64,000 nucleotides of DNA, taken from Salipaludibacillus neizhouensis. GTDB lineage: Bacteria; Bacillota; Bacilli; Bacillales; Salisediminibacteriaceae. The notes below the pieces were generated by a model. It ran no database searches and was not told the origin of the DNA. It was given only the letters and a program-made list of their open reading frames with translations. Positions 26,546-34,346 of the stretch are shown piece by piece. The stretch is taken from NCBI RefSeq assembly GCF_002886185.1, contig NZ_KZ614147.1, forward strand, positions 1,213,187-1,277,186, given 5' to 3'. The position numbers and the translations under genes are program-made. Position 1 is the stretch's first letter. Every line of letters begins with the position of its first letter.

Positions 26546-26678
26546 TATGAGCTGCTGTTTTCGAAATCCTTATTCTTTTTGGACATCGTGCTATAATTAA
26601 ATAAAGTGTTATTTAGCCAAATATATACCACAAAAACTAATTGAGTCATTGAATGACAGAGTAAAGGAGGGATTCGTT

Positions 26679-27059
26679 ATTTCTTCTCGGCTTACGTCGG
26701 CGAAGCGGCAGTTTTTACATAATTATCTTGATATGCTTCTTGAAATAGAAAATGCGATCAAGTATGTGAGTGAATGCTATATTAAAGGTGATCATGACAT
26801 TGGTGACCGACTTCTGAAAAGTGTCACGCTAGGATTAATCCCTTATAATGAGGAAAACATGACAATGCAAGCGATTTTCAAAGAGGATTTAAATGCTTTG
26901 GCAACGTTGCATCAGTTTCAGGATGCAGTCGAAGAAGCAGCTAATATAGAAAAAATCTATCCAAATGAACAGGAACGGATGGTATTTTTACATGAAAAGC
27001 TATTACCGCGAAAACACGAGTGGACTCAGATCGTGGAAAGTTATTATAAAACACATTAG
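26679..27059 (+). CDS. Unrecognised helical protein, apparent ATT start
   Basis: About 126 residues. AAAGGAGGG at 26663-26671 is an excellent ribosome site, but the only codon at proper distance that can start is ATT 26679; TTG 26649 is in frame but lies upstream of the ribosome site. The product is mostly helical and acidic (FLHNYLDMLLEIENAIKYVSECYIKGD, LKSVTLGLIPYNEENMTMQAIF). I do not recognise the family with certainty. Position after fliS is where B. subtilis has fliT, so a flagellar accessory role is possible. It is followed 15 bases later by the esterase gene, so the two may be co-transcribed. Confidence 0.75.
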   Translation: MSSRLTSAKRQFLHNYLDMLLEIENAIKYVSECYIKGDHDIGDRLLKSVTLGLIPYNEENMTMQAIFKEDLNALATLHQFQDAVEEAANIEKIYPNEQERMVFLHEKLLPRKHEWTQIVESYYKTH

Positions 27060-27074
27060 CAAAGGGGAAAAATT

Positions 27075-28037
27075 ATGCCTTTAATTGATATGCGTTTAGA
27101 CGAATTGAAAACCTATCAAGGAAGAAATCCGCGTCCGAAAGATTTTGATGAGTATTGGAGTCGTGCCCTGCGAGAGATGAATGAAGTGGAAAGTAATGTA
27201 GAGCTGATTAAAAGTTCATTCCAGGTTGCTTATGCAGAATGTTTTGATATGTATTTTACTGGTGTTCGAGGAGCACGAATTCACGTGAAATATGTGAAAC
27301 CAAAGCTTGATACATCTAAGAAACAGCCAGCTATTCTTCACTTTCATGGCTATTCTATGAGCGCAGGGGATTGGCAAAGTAAGCTTGCGTACGCTGCACT
27401 TGGATATCATGTGTTTGCAATGGATGTCAGGGGACAAGGTGGTTTGTCTGAAGATGTAGGCGGCGTAGTTGGAAATACATTGCAAGGGCACTTTATTCGC
27501 GGTCTTGATGATCATGAGGACAACCTCTTGTTTCGTCATATTTTTTTGGATACTGCCCAGTTAGCAAAGCTTGTTATCGAAATGGATGAAGTAGATGATC
27601 GTGATGTTTCGGTAACGGGCTGGTCACAAGGTGGCGGACTGACAATTGCTTGCGCTGCACTTGAACCACGGATTAAAAAACTGGCGCCTGTGTATCCTTT
27701 CCTGAGTGATTATCAACGAGTATGGGAAATGGACTTGGCGGTAGGTGCCTATGACGAGTTGCGAAAATACTTCCGTAAGTTTGACCCCCAGCATAAACGT
27801 CAAAATGAGACTTTTGCAAAGCTTGGCTATATTGACATCCAGCATTTGGCCTCTCGAATTCAAGGAGAAGTCATGATGGGGGTGGGTCTTATGGACACAA
27901 TATGTCCTCCATCTACCCAATTTGCTGCTTACAATAAAATAACCGCACCAAAATCATTAGAGGTATTTCCTGATTTTGCTCATGAAGATTTGCCTGGACT
28001 GCATGATCGGATTATGGAGTTTATGATAGCGCGTTAG
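27075..28037 (+). CDS. Acetylxylan esterase / cephalosporin-C deacetylase (CE7 family)
   Basis: 320 residues, the usual size for CE7 alpha/beta hydrolases. Visible features: the N-terminal PKDFDEYWSRAL motif, the oxyanion region LHFHGYSMSAGDW, the CE7-specific MDVRGQGG, the nucleophile elbow GWSQGGG (Ser about 183), the Asp in GLMDTICPPSTQFAAYN and the His in DFAHEDLPG. No signal peptide, so it acts inside the cell, removing acetyl groups from imported xylo-oligosaccharides or related esters. It is 15 bases after the previous gene, with AAAGGGG before the ATG. Nearby GH13 and ManA genes fit a carbohydrate theme but not an obvious xylan operon. Confidence 0.93.
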   Translation: MPLIDMRLDELKTYQGRNPRPKDFDEYWSRALREMNEVESNVELIKSSFQVAYAECFDMYFTGVRGARIHVKYVKPKLDTSKKQPAILHFHGYSMSAGDWQSKLAYAALGYHVFAMDVRGQGGLSEDVGGVVGNTLQGHFIRGLDDHEDNLLFRHIFLDTAQLAKLVIEMDEVDDRDVSVTGWSQGGGLTIACAALEPRIKKLAPVYPFLSDYQRVWEMDLAVGAYDELRKYFRKFDPQHKRQNETFAKLGYIDIQHLASRIQGEVMMGVGLMDTICPPSTQFAAYNKITAPKSLEVFPDFAHEDLPGLHDRIMEFMIAR

Positions 28038-28203
28038 GGACACAAGTCATAAGAATACCTGTCGATTTTCCGAGAAACGAAGGAATGAAAACCACTTATT
28101 AATAACTCAACGATAGAATATTAACCTCCACTTTTATAACGAAATAAGTTATAATTTTAGAAAGGGATTTCACTATAAATCTCTCTAATTAAATAATTTA
28201 ATA

Positions 28204-28245
28204 AGGCTAGCTTCCATTCAGGCTGGAGCTAGCCTATTCGTTTTT
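28204..28245 (+). terminator. Terminator downstream of the esterase
   Basis: AGGCTAGCT pairs with AGCTAGCCT, extended by TCC/GGA, followed by ATTCG and TTTTT. It is 166 bases after the stop codon. Confidence 0.7.
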
Positions 28246-28309
28246 CTATATAATGATATCTTATCACCTTGAAAGAATAGGGTATAAGATCACACAGGGG
28301 GAATTTCAG

Positions 28310-28414
28310 ATGGCTGAGCAAGAACAGGAACAGAAGAAAAAATCATTCTTAAAAACATGGTCCACTACGATTGCGGCAATTATTTTTGTGATTATTTGGA
28401 CAATTTTGCAGTGA
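28310..28414 (+). CDS. 34-residue single-pass membrane protein
   Basis: ATG 28310 has CAGGGGGA nine bases upstream. The peptide begins MAEQEQEQKKKSFLKTW and then runs as one hydrophobic helix (TIAAIIFVIIWTILQ). A highly charged N-terminus followed by a single membrane span and almost no tail is typical of small bacillus membrane proteins. A strong terminator follows within 20 bases, which supports a real transcription unit. Function unknown. Confidence 0.7.
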   Translation: MAEQEQEQKKKSFLKTWSTTIAAIIFVIIWTILQ

Positions 28415-28433
28415 AATAGTTCAACGAAAAGAA

Positions 28434-28480
28434 ACATCCCCACCTGCGCAAAGGGGGTAAGCACAGGTGGGGATGTTATT
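28434..28480 (+). terminator. Terminator after the small membrane protein
   Basis: AACATCCCCACCTG...CAGGTGGGGATGTT, a 14-base core stem with inner GC pairs, then ATTTAT. Confidence 0.75.
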
Positions 28481-28786
28481 TATCGAATATAAGTACGAGT
28501 TAGTTTTAAATGATGTTCAAAAGGTATAGTCTTCACAGTTATAAATTTCGTTTACCGTTGCCATGTCATTCTTCACAAAGAATATGTCTCGTTTTAAGTT
28601 TCTTGGCCGTCGGAGAATTGCTCTTCTTAATCTTGAAGGAACCTCCCTTTGAACATGTTAGTTAAACGTAAGTGTTAAAAAGAAACGCTCACTAACTATA
28701 CTATGGCCAAGGTGCATTTGTTTTATACATTAAAGGAAAAGAAAAACGCAAAGTTTCTTTTATTAGAAGATAATTTATAAAATTAG
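28481..28786. other. Intergenic region without a recognised gene
   Basis: No frame with a ribosome site and no clear hairpin. It lies between the small membrane protein unit and structured repeat B. Confidence 0.4.
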
Positions 28787-28922
28787 CAGCTACCTTCACG
28801 CCGCACCTATCAAGGGAACCCATCCTCCTTTCGAGTAGCACCTACACACACTTCGTAGGTGCTACTCGGGACGGCGGAAGCTGACGCTGAATTTAATAAA
28901 AGACGGCTCTGCCGTTTTTCTT
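28787..28922. repeat. Structured repeat, copy B (full length)
   Basis: Left arm CAGC-TACCTTC-A-CGCCG, apical stem CGAGTAGCACCTAC/GTAGGTGCTACTCG (28832-28845 with 28855-28868), right arm CGGCG-GAAG-...-GCTG, then the tail TTTAATAAAAGACGGC with a small hairpin ACGGC/GCCGT and T run. The end of the element overlaps the stop codon of the minus-strand amylase gene. Confidence 0.85.
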
Positions 28923-30693
28923 ATTGATCTTTTAAAATTATTGCGCTTACCGCCTTAACTTCCACAGTGATTTCCCCTTTTAAAACTTGATATTTTTCAT
29001 CTGTATCAATATTTCGAAACGTTCCCGCGGAGATGTTTTCAAGTGTCACCTTTTGCTTTTGATTATCACTGTTTAAGATAATAATGAAACGATCCATCAC
29101 ATCGGTTCGCTCATAGGCTATTATTTTTTTGTCTTTTTCAGCTGACAGAAAACGGAAGGTACCGTCTTTTAAAGAGCGATGGTCTTTTCTAAGCTGAATC
29201 ATTTTTTTATAAAAGGCAAGAATGTCCAGGTCTTGGTGTTCTTTCTCCCAAATCATCGGTTTTCTGCAACCTGGGTCTGCCCCACCTGCCATACCAATCT
29301 CATCACCGTAATAAATACATGGCGCCCCACTATAGGTAAGTTGGAACAACACAGCGAGCTTCATTCGAGCCTTATTCCCTTCTGCAATCGTAAGCAATCG
29401 CGGTGTATCATGGGAATCTAATAAATTAAAGGCAACCTCATTTGCTTGTTTCGGATAGGCAATTTGCATCGCATCGAGTCTACCCATAAAAGATGCCGCA
29501 TCAATCTCATCCTTCACAAAAAAGTCGAGAATACTATTTGTCACCGGATAGTTCATCACAGCATCGAACTGATCTCCCACCAGCCAGGCCATTGAATTGT
29601 GCCAGGTCTCACCGAGTATATACGCCTCCGGATTTGCTTTCTTTACGGTATGACGGAATTCACGCCAAAATTGATGGTCAATTTCATTAGCTACATCTAA
29701 ACGCCAGCCGTCAACCCCAATATCTTCCACCCAATAACGGGCTACTTCCAATAAATATGCTTTCACTTCCGGATGCTCCGTGTCTAATTTAGGCATTTCC
29801 GGAACGAAACCGAATGTATCGTAATTTAATGGATTAGTGGAGACTGGGAAACTTTTAATATGGAACCATTCTTTAAAACGTGATTTTTCTCCGTTTAGTA
29901 AGACGTCCTGAAAAGGAGGGAAGTAATAGCCTGAATGATTGAAAACGGCATCCAACATAATTTTTATTCCTTTTCTATGTGCTTCTTTTACTAGTTTCTT
30001 AGCAGTATTATTGTCACCAAATTGTGGATCAACTTTTAAATAATCGATCGTATCGTATTTGTGATTGGAATGTGCTTCGAAAAATGGCGTGAAATAAATA
30101 CATGTGATTCCTAAGTCTACTAAATAATCAAGATTATCAATGACACCTTGTAAATCTCCGCCGAAAAAATTAGTTGCTGTTGGCACAGCATCAGGTGTCC
30201 ATGCTTCCACTTCTTTAGGACTAATGGAAGGATCCCCATTTGCAAACCGCTCAGGAAAAATCTGATAAAATACAGCATCTTTCACCCAGTCGGGAGTAGA
30301 ATGAACGTCGATAGGGTTTAAATACGGGAATTCAAACATGCCTGAAGGTGACCAAAGCATGCCGACTCCGGAAGAGCTTAGTTTATCCTTTGTAAAGCCC
30401 ACTTCGTTTAAAAAAACAGTTTGATCCTCTGTTTCAAATTTAAAAGCATAAGCAAATCGGCGAAACGGAGGTTTTATAGCAACGTGATAATAATCAAATA
30501 AATCATCTTGTGCAAAAACCACCATTCTTGTAGTGGTCACTTTTTCAGGAGAAAAGTCATACTTGTCTCCCCATACTACTGATACACGATCCATATCATG
30601 TCGCTTCGTGCGAACACGAATATGTAAAGTTTCTTCATTATAGGCATAGGCGTACTGAGATTTAGGTTGGTGATAAATGGCTTCCAGTAACAT
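28921..30693 (-). CDS. Neopullulanase / cyclomaltodextrinase-type GH13 alpha-glycosidase
   Basis: 590 residues, the usual size for GH13_20 enzymes. An N-terminal CBM34-type beta domain (about 1-125) precedes the (beta/alpha)8 barrel: DAVFNHSGYYF (region I), GWRLDVANEID (region II, nucleophile Asp about 328), ILGETWHN (acid/base Glu) and LLDSHDTPR (region IV). No signal peptide, so it works in the cytoplasm on maltodextrins, cyclodextrins or pullulan fragments that have been imported. A LacI/MalR-type operator lies about 110 bases upstream. No malto-oligosaccharide transporter is adjacent. The 3' end abuts structured repeat B. Confidence 0.93.
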   Translation of the reverse strand: MLLEAIYHQPKSQYAYAYNEETLHIRVRTKRHDMDRVSVVWGDKYDFSPEKVTTTRMVVFAQDDLFDYYHVAIKPPFRRFAYAFKFETEDQTVFLNEVGFTKDKLSSSGVGMLWSPSGMFEFPYLNPIDVHSTPDWVKDAVFYQIFPERFANGDPSISPKEVEAWTPDAVPTATNFFGGDLQGVIDNLDYLVDLGITCIYFTPFFEAHSNHKYDTIDYLKVDPQFGDNNTAKKLVKEAHRKGIKIMLDAVFNHSGYYFPPFQDVLLNGEKSRFKEWFHIKSFPVSTNPLNYDTFGFVPEMPKLDTEHPEVKAYLLEVARYWVEDIGVDGWRLDVANEIDHQFWREFRHTVKKANPEAYILGETWHNSMAWLVGDQFDAVMNYPVTNSILDFFVKDEIDAASFMGRLDAMQIAYPKQANEVAFNLLDSHDTPRLLTIAEGNKARMKLAVLFQLTYSGAPCIYYGDEIGMAGGADPGCRKPMIWEKEHQDLDILAFYKKMIQLRKDHRSLKDGTFRFLSAEKDKKIIAYERTDVMDRFIIILNSDNQKQKVTLENISAGTFRNIDTDEKYQVLKGEITVEVKAVSAIILKDQ

Positions 30694-30801
30694 GTTATTC
30701 CTCCTAGTGATTCTAAGTGTAAACCTTCAACATGAACAAGGATTGAATCAATGAATGGTTACAGGTAAACTGAAATAAGAACAGTATGAACATTCAATAA
30801 G

Positions 30802-30815
30802 CGCAATCGTTTGCA
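30802..30815 (-). promoter_or_regulatory. MalR/LacI-type operator upstream of the GH13 gene
   Basis: CGCAATCGTTTGCA, an imperfect palindrome like the maltose-operon operator CGCAAACGTTTGCG of Firmicutes. It lies 109 bases before the start of the GH13 gene on its 5' side. A maltose-responsive LacI-family repressor or CcpA could bind it. Confidence 0.6.
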
Positions 30816-30979
30816 CTAAAAGCCAATAGATTAGAGCTATTGCTAGAAAAAGTATAGCATGGTGTATGTAAACGTGTCCAATATAATACTGAGGATTCTT
30901 ATTGCTGTAACTCCATGAAGATAAGACTATACTGTTTACTTGCTGCGAAGATATAAATTATAGAGAGGGCGTAATAACG

Positions 30980-31939
30980 ATGAAAGATATTTTAAAATTG
31001 GAACCGGTATTGAAAGAAAAAGTATGGGGTGGAAAGAAGCTGAAAGAGTGTTACGGATATGATATTCCCAGTAACCAAACAGGGGAGTGTTGGGGGATTT
31101 CTGGACATGAAAATGGCACAAATATTGTAAGTGAGGGATCATATGCTGGAAAAACAGTTCGTGAACTATGGGAGAACCACCGGGAATTATTTAATCATGA
31201 ACAGGGGGACGAGTTTCCACTACTAGTAAAAATTATTGATGCGCAGGATGATCTGTCAGTGCAGGTTCACCCTGATGACCAATATGCTTTGAAGCATGAA
31301 GGCTATGCCTTTGGAAAGACGGAGTGTTGGTATATTCTTGATCGGGAGCCTGGTGCAAAGCTGATACTGGGTCATGGAGCCTCTACTAGAGATGAGCTGA
31401 GTAACATGGTTGAGGATAAAAGATGGGATGATCTCTTTAACAGTGTGGAAGTAGAACCGGGAGATTTTGTCTATGTACCAAGTGGAACCGTTCATGCCAT
31501 TGGAAGCGGCGTGTTAATACTTGAGATTCAACAAAGTTCTGATATTACGTATCGTTTTTATGATTATGATCGACCTGGCCAAGATGGCCAAATGAGGGAG
31601 TTACATATTGAGGATTCTATTGCGTGTTCCATGGTACCTCATAAGGATGCAACACCTGCTAGACCTGCTTGGGAAGAAGACGGTTTGAAAATTGAAAGAC
31701 TTATACAAGAGAACTATTTCACCGTACACAAATGGGTGTTGGAGAAACGGTCTGGTGCGTTAAAACGAGCGAACATGTCGTATCAATTAGTGAGTGTTAT
31801 TGAAGGTGGCGGTCAAATTCAAACAGAGGAAGCGGCTCATTTACTGAAAAAAGGAGACCACTTTATTATCCCTTCCACCGTTCAGCACTATGAAATTAGT
31901 GGAGATATAACAGTAGTAGTCTCAGAAACAACGAAATAA
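30980..31939 (+). CDS. manA: Mannose-6-phosphate isomerase, class I
   Basis: 319 residues, as for bacillus ManA/Pmi enzymes. Cupin-fold zinc site residues are visible in QVHPDDQYA (Gln, His), KTECWYIL (Glu) and GTVHAIGSG (His), plus the YRFYDYDRPGQDG segment of the active site. It interconverts mannose 6-phosphate and fructose 6-phosphate in the cytoplasm. It is divergent from the GH13 gene and has no mannose PTS genes beside it. AGAGAGGG precedes ATG 30980. Confidence 0.95.
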   Translation: MKDILKLEPVLKEKVWGGKKLKECYGYDIPSNQTGECWGISGHENGTNIVSEGSYAGKTVRELWENHRELFNHEQGDEFPLLVKIIDAQDDLSVQVHPDDQYALKHEGYAFGKTECWYILDREPGAKLILGHGASTRDELSNMVEDKRWDDLFNSVEVEPGDFVYVPSGTVHAIGSGVLILEIQQSSDITYRFYDYDRPGQDGQMRELHIEDSIACSMVPHKDATPARPAWEEDGLKIERLIQENYFTVHKWVLEKRSGALKRANMSYQLVSVIEGGGQIQTEEAAHLLKKGDHFIIPSTVQHYEISGDITVVVSETTK

Positions 31940-32037
31940 TTTGGTTTTAGGAGCCCTTGATCCTAGCATCAGTTTGAACGGAGAGATGCGATCCGAGGAC
32001 GGCAAATAAGTAATTAAAAGATAGGGAATTTTAAGAT

Positions 32038-32149
32038 GACAGCTACCTTCGTGCCGCGCGCAGCAAGGGAAAACCACCCTTGCTACTTAAATGATGGCGG
32101 CAGAAGCTGACGCTGAATTTAATAAAAGACGGCTATGCCGTTTTTCTTA
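32038..32149. repeat. Structured repeat, copy C (different apical hairpin)
   Basis: Left arm ACAGC-TACCTTC-GTGCCGC and right arm GCGGCA-GAAG-...-GCTG pair as in copies B and D. The apical stem is replaced by AGCAAGGG/CCCTTGCT (32062-32069 with 32077-32084). Tail AAAGACGGCTATGCCGTTTTTCTT. Confidence 0.85.
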
Positions 32150-32170
32150 AAAGTTAAGAAAGTATAAGAT

Positions 32171-32306
32171 GACAGCTATCTTTACGCCACGCGTGTCAAG
32201 GAAAACCATCCCCCTTTCGAGTAGCACCTACACGCACTTCGTAGGTGCTACTCGGGGTGGCGAAAGATAACGCTGTATTTAACAAAAGACGCTTTGCGTT
32301 TTTCTT
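32171..32306. repeat. Structured repeat, copy D (best-paired)
   Basis: ACAGC-TATCTTT-A-CGCCAC (32172-32190) pairs with GTGGCG-AAAGATA-AC-GCTGT (32257-32276), 18 pairs with small bulges. Apical stem CGAGTAGCACCTAC/GTAGGTGCTACTCG. Tail hairpin ACGC-TTT-GCGT and T run. It lies in tandem with copy C and next to the stop of the minus-strand gene at 32310. Confidence 0.85.
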
Positions 32307-32309
32307 ATT

Positions 32310-32558
32310 TTATTTATACTGTAGCGATTGATTATCTAAAATGGATCGAAGCAATACATCATCTGAATTCATGTTTTCTATGTGTCTGATATCAAGATTA
32401 ACTTTAAGTTCCTGTAAAGTGTCTTGTATATGTTTGAGGTTTTCCTGTTGATCAAATAAGCATTCATTTAATTCATCTAAGTCGTCACGCTTTATTGTGG
32501 CAGCTTCTATTTTTGCTAATTTGTGCATAACCATTTTAAGCAAATCCATTTCATTCAT
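32310..32558 (-). CDS. Small coiled-coil protein downstream of ssbB
   Basis: 82 residues, charged and predicted as an almost continuous coiled coil (IEAATIKRDDLDELNECLFDQQENLKHIQDTLQELKVNLD). Start ATG 32558 with AAAGGAG ahead. It lies 32 bases after the ssb gene on the same strand, so the two are probably co-transcribed. I do not recognise a named family; no catalytic motif, signal peptide or membrane segment. Confidence 0.7.
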   Translation of the reverse strand: MNEMDLLKMVMHKLAKIEAATIKRDDLDELNECLFDQQENLKHIQDTLQELKVNLDIRHIENMNSDDVLLRSILDNQSLQYK

Positions 32559-32590
32559 TCAGGTTGTCTCCTTTCGTCATTTCATTTAGA

Positions 32591-33118
32591 TTATTTTTGT
32601 GAAGGGGATAAGGCGGATGGTACTTGTTTATTGTTGGATGGCGTAGTCAATATTGGAGGGGTATTCGTATCCAAATTCGTGGAAGAAGCTTTGGTGTGTG
32701 ATTCATTTGAAGCTACACGGTGATTAGCACTGCTTGAATCTTCTAATTCTTGAGGTGCTGAAGGAATAGGTACTTCTTGGCTTTGCTTTTGATGGGCTTT
32801 TTTAAGGTGAAGGAAAACGACATTATCTGCAATTATTTCTGGCGAAGTAATCCGTTTCTGGTTTTCAAGTTCTTGTGTCCTCATATGAATTCTGCCATTA
32901 AGAGAGACTAATGACCCTTTCGTGCAATAGTCTACAATTGTTTCGGATAACTTCCCCCAAGTAACGCACGGAATAAAATCGGTGTCGTAATTTCCTGACT
33001 GGTTTTTAAATGGTCGTCTAACTGCTAACGTAAATCGAGTATACGAACCACCTTCTCTTGTAGTTTGAAGTTTTGGATCTTTAGCAATTCTTCCTATTAG
33101 TGTGAGTTGGTTTAACAT
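32591..33118 (-). CDS. ssbB: Single-stranded DNA-binding protein, SsbB type
   Basis: 175 residues. Residues 1-105 are the Ssb OB fold (MLNQLTLIGRIAKDPKLQTTREGG, FTLAVRRPFKN, DFIPCVTWGKLSETIVDYCTKGSLVSLNGRI). The tail of about 70 residues is Ser/Pro/Asn-rich and ends SALSPSQK instead of the acidic DDDLPF-type tip that recruits partner proteins in SsbA. In B. subtilis the competence-induced SsbB also lacks that tip, so the SsbB assignment is preferred, though SsbB there is shorter. I found no clear ComK box. A folded RNA element with its own terminator lies just upstream. Confidence 0.87.
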   Translation of the reverse strand: MLNQLTLIGRIAKDPKLQTTREGGSYTRFTLAVRRPFKNQSGNYDTDFIPCVTWGKLSETIVDYCTKGSLVSLNGRIHMRTQELENQKRITSPEIIADNVVFLHLKKAHQKQSQEVPIPSAPQELEDSSSANHRVASNESHTKASSTNLDTNTPPILTTPSNNKQVPSALSPSQK

Positions 33119-33204
33119 TGGCAGGCTCCTTTTAAATTTTTAAAAACTAAAAGTATTGGATCATGAAGTAAAGTCTGCAAGCCTCCTTTAAAAGTTGATT
33201 GTTG

Positions 33205-33355
33205 AAAAAAAAATGGGGAGAGGAAGCAACGAAGAGACGTTGCTCCTCTATTGATTATTGTGACCAGAGTCGAAGGAGAGTTTACTTGGGTGATGCCTAT
33301 GTAAATAAAGTAAACCTGTTGCTGCCCCTTGGATGTCAAGAGGAACGCTGATCAC
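33205..33355 (-). ncRNA. Candidate structured RNA with terminator, upstream of ssbB
   Basis: On the minus strand an 8-pair closing stem (33348-33355 with 33260-33267) encloses two hairpins: 33337-33343 with 33325-33331, and 33308-33316 with 33279-33287. A strong hairpin follows (33219-33224/33226-33231 with 33238-33243/33244-33249, one bulge), then a run of nine U at 33205-33213. Three pairs are G-U on the minus strand and would be A-C mismatches on the plus strand, so the minus strand is the sense strand. No known Rfam class is recognised. It could be a riboswitch or attenuator for ssbB or a free small RNA. Confidence 0.6.
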
Positions 33356-33695
33356 AGCTCAATTGAGTAAACATCAATTGAGAAGTGAGGTTATTATTAA
33401 AACGAATCTGGGTAGTGTGCGTGTAGGGTTATCGTTCAATAAAAGAAAAAAAGGGGGGATGAGCGGATTTTAAAGATTTGGATGACTTAACGGTGATGTT
33501 ATTAATCAGATCATAAAGGGAAATTAAGAATAAATAAATAGGACTATTTTCGCTGTTTTTAGAATTTTATGTAATTTTATACCCAAATTTATGCTTATTA
33601 GGGACTTAGAGGTAGAAAATAAATGATGGTGTGAGGTGAATACTAAAAAATCTAGCACATAGGCCTATTAGTCTGAATAATCTGTTTAAAGGGGA
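33356..33695. other. Intergenic region with direct repeat
   Basis: No gene seen. CAATTGAG occurs twice (33360-33367 and 33375-33382), 15 bases apart, just upstream of the candidate RNA on the minus strand, where its promoter or an operator would be expected. The rest is AT-rich. Confidence 0.4.
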
Positions 33696-33725
33696 TTGAC
33701 GACAATTCTCTGGGTTTGTTATAGT
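33696..33725 (+). promoter_or_regulatory. Sigma-A promoter of the cold-shock gene
   Basis: TTGACG, 18 bases, TATAGT, 53 bases before ATG 33778. The leader contains the perfect small hairpin TGTGGA-TATT-TCCACA at 33732-33747. Confidence 0.7.
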
Positions 33726-33777
33726 TTAATTGTGGATATTTCCACAGATTTATTAATGAAGGGATCGTGTTATACAC

Positions 33778-33975
33778 ATGCAAGGAAAAGTAAAATGGTT
33801 TAATGCAGAAAAAGGATTCGGATTTATTGAGCAAGAAGCGGGAGACGATGTATTCGTGCATTTTTCTGCTATTGATCAAGAAGGATTTAAGTCTCTCGAT
33901 GAAGGCCAAGACGTGGAATTTGAAATTGTTGAAGGGGACCGAGGTCCACAAGCAGCGAACGTAGTGAAGCTTTAA
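33778..33975 (+). CDS. Cold-shock protein, CspA family
   Basis: 65 residues, a single cold-shock domain: [20 protein letters not shown] with RNP1 motif KGFGFIE and RNP2 DVFVHFSAI, ending in [15 protein letters not shown]. It binds single-stranded RNA and DNA as an RNA chaperone. It stands alone with its own promoter and terminator. It resembles B. subtilis CspB/CspC/CspD about equally, so I give no letter. The acidic composition is normal for the family. Confidence 0.96.
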   Translation: MQGKVKWFNAEKGFGFIEQEAGDDVFVHFSAIDQEGFKSLDEGQDVEFEIVEGDRGPQAANVVKL

Positions 33976-34020
33976 TTCGGGGATAAAGAAGCTTTTTATA
34001 AATTAATTTAAATGTATATG

Positions 34021-34058
34021 TAGCCTGTGTTCTTTTTAGAGAGCACGGGCTATTTTTT
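34021..34058 (+). terminator. Terminator of the cold-shock gene
   Basis: TAGCCTGTG pairs with CACGGGCTA (one T-G pair), followed by six T. Confidence 0.85.
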
Positions 34059-34279
34059 AAAGATTGCTTTTGGAAAGAAGGCTAGGATTCGTTCTAAGCT
34101 GATAAAGATAATGTTTAAAAAGCTTTCGTTTTAAAAATAATCGAGTTTGTTAAAATTAATAGAAATGATTAGGGTCTGTAGTCTGGTTGTTTACCTATTA
34201 GGAAGGTAAATGTTTCTAAATGTGAAACAGAATGTAAACTTTTCTACATTTTTCGATAAATAATTTAAATTTTATTTAA

Positions 34280-34304
34280 GTTTAAGCAGGAATGTTAAGG
34301 GGAA
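34280..34304 (+). promoter_or_regulatory. Sigma-B-like promoter of hpf
   Basis: GTTTAA (perfect -35), 13 bases, GGGGAA (four of six to GGGTAT), ending 42 bases before the hpf start. In B. subtilis hpf (yvyD) is sigma-B and sigma-H dependent, which agrees. Confidence 0.5.
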
Positions 34305-34346
34305 GTGAAGAATATTACTTACATACCCGAAAGGAGGAGTTTGCTA

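Noticed and set aside
28684-28695. Possible cre site AAACGCTCACT
   Set aside because: Only about 10 of 14 consensus positions match and it is not placed near a start codon.
24731-32306. Repeats A-D as a CRISPR array
   Set aside because: Copies are dispersed over kilobases, long and folded, with no regular spacers and no cas genes.
33112-33339. 75-codon minus-strand frame upstream of ssbB
   Set aside because: It runs through the terminator hairpin and U run of the candidate RNA and has no ribosome site; the RNA structure explains the sequence better.
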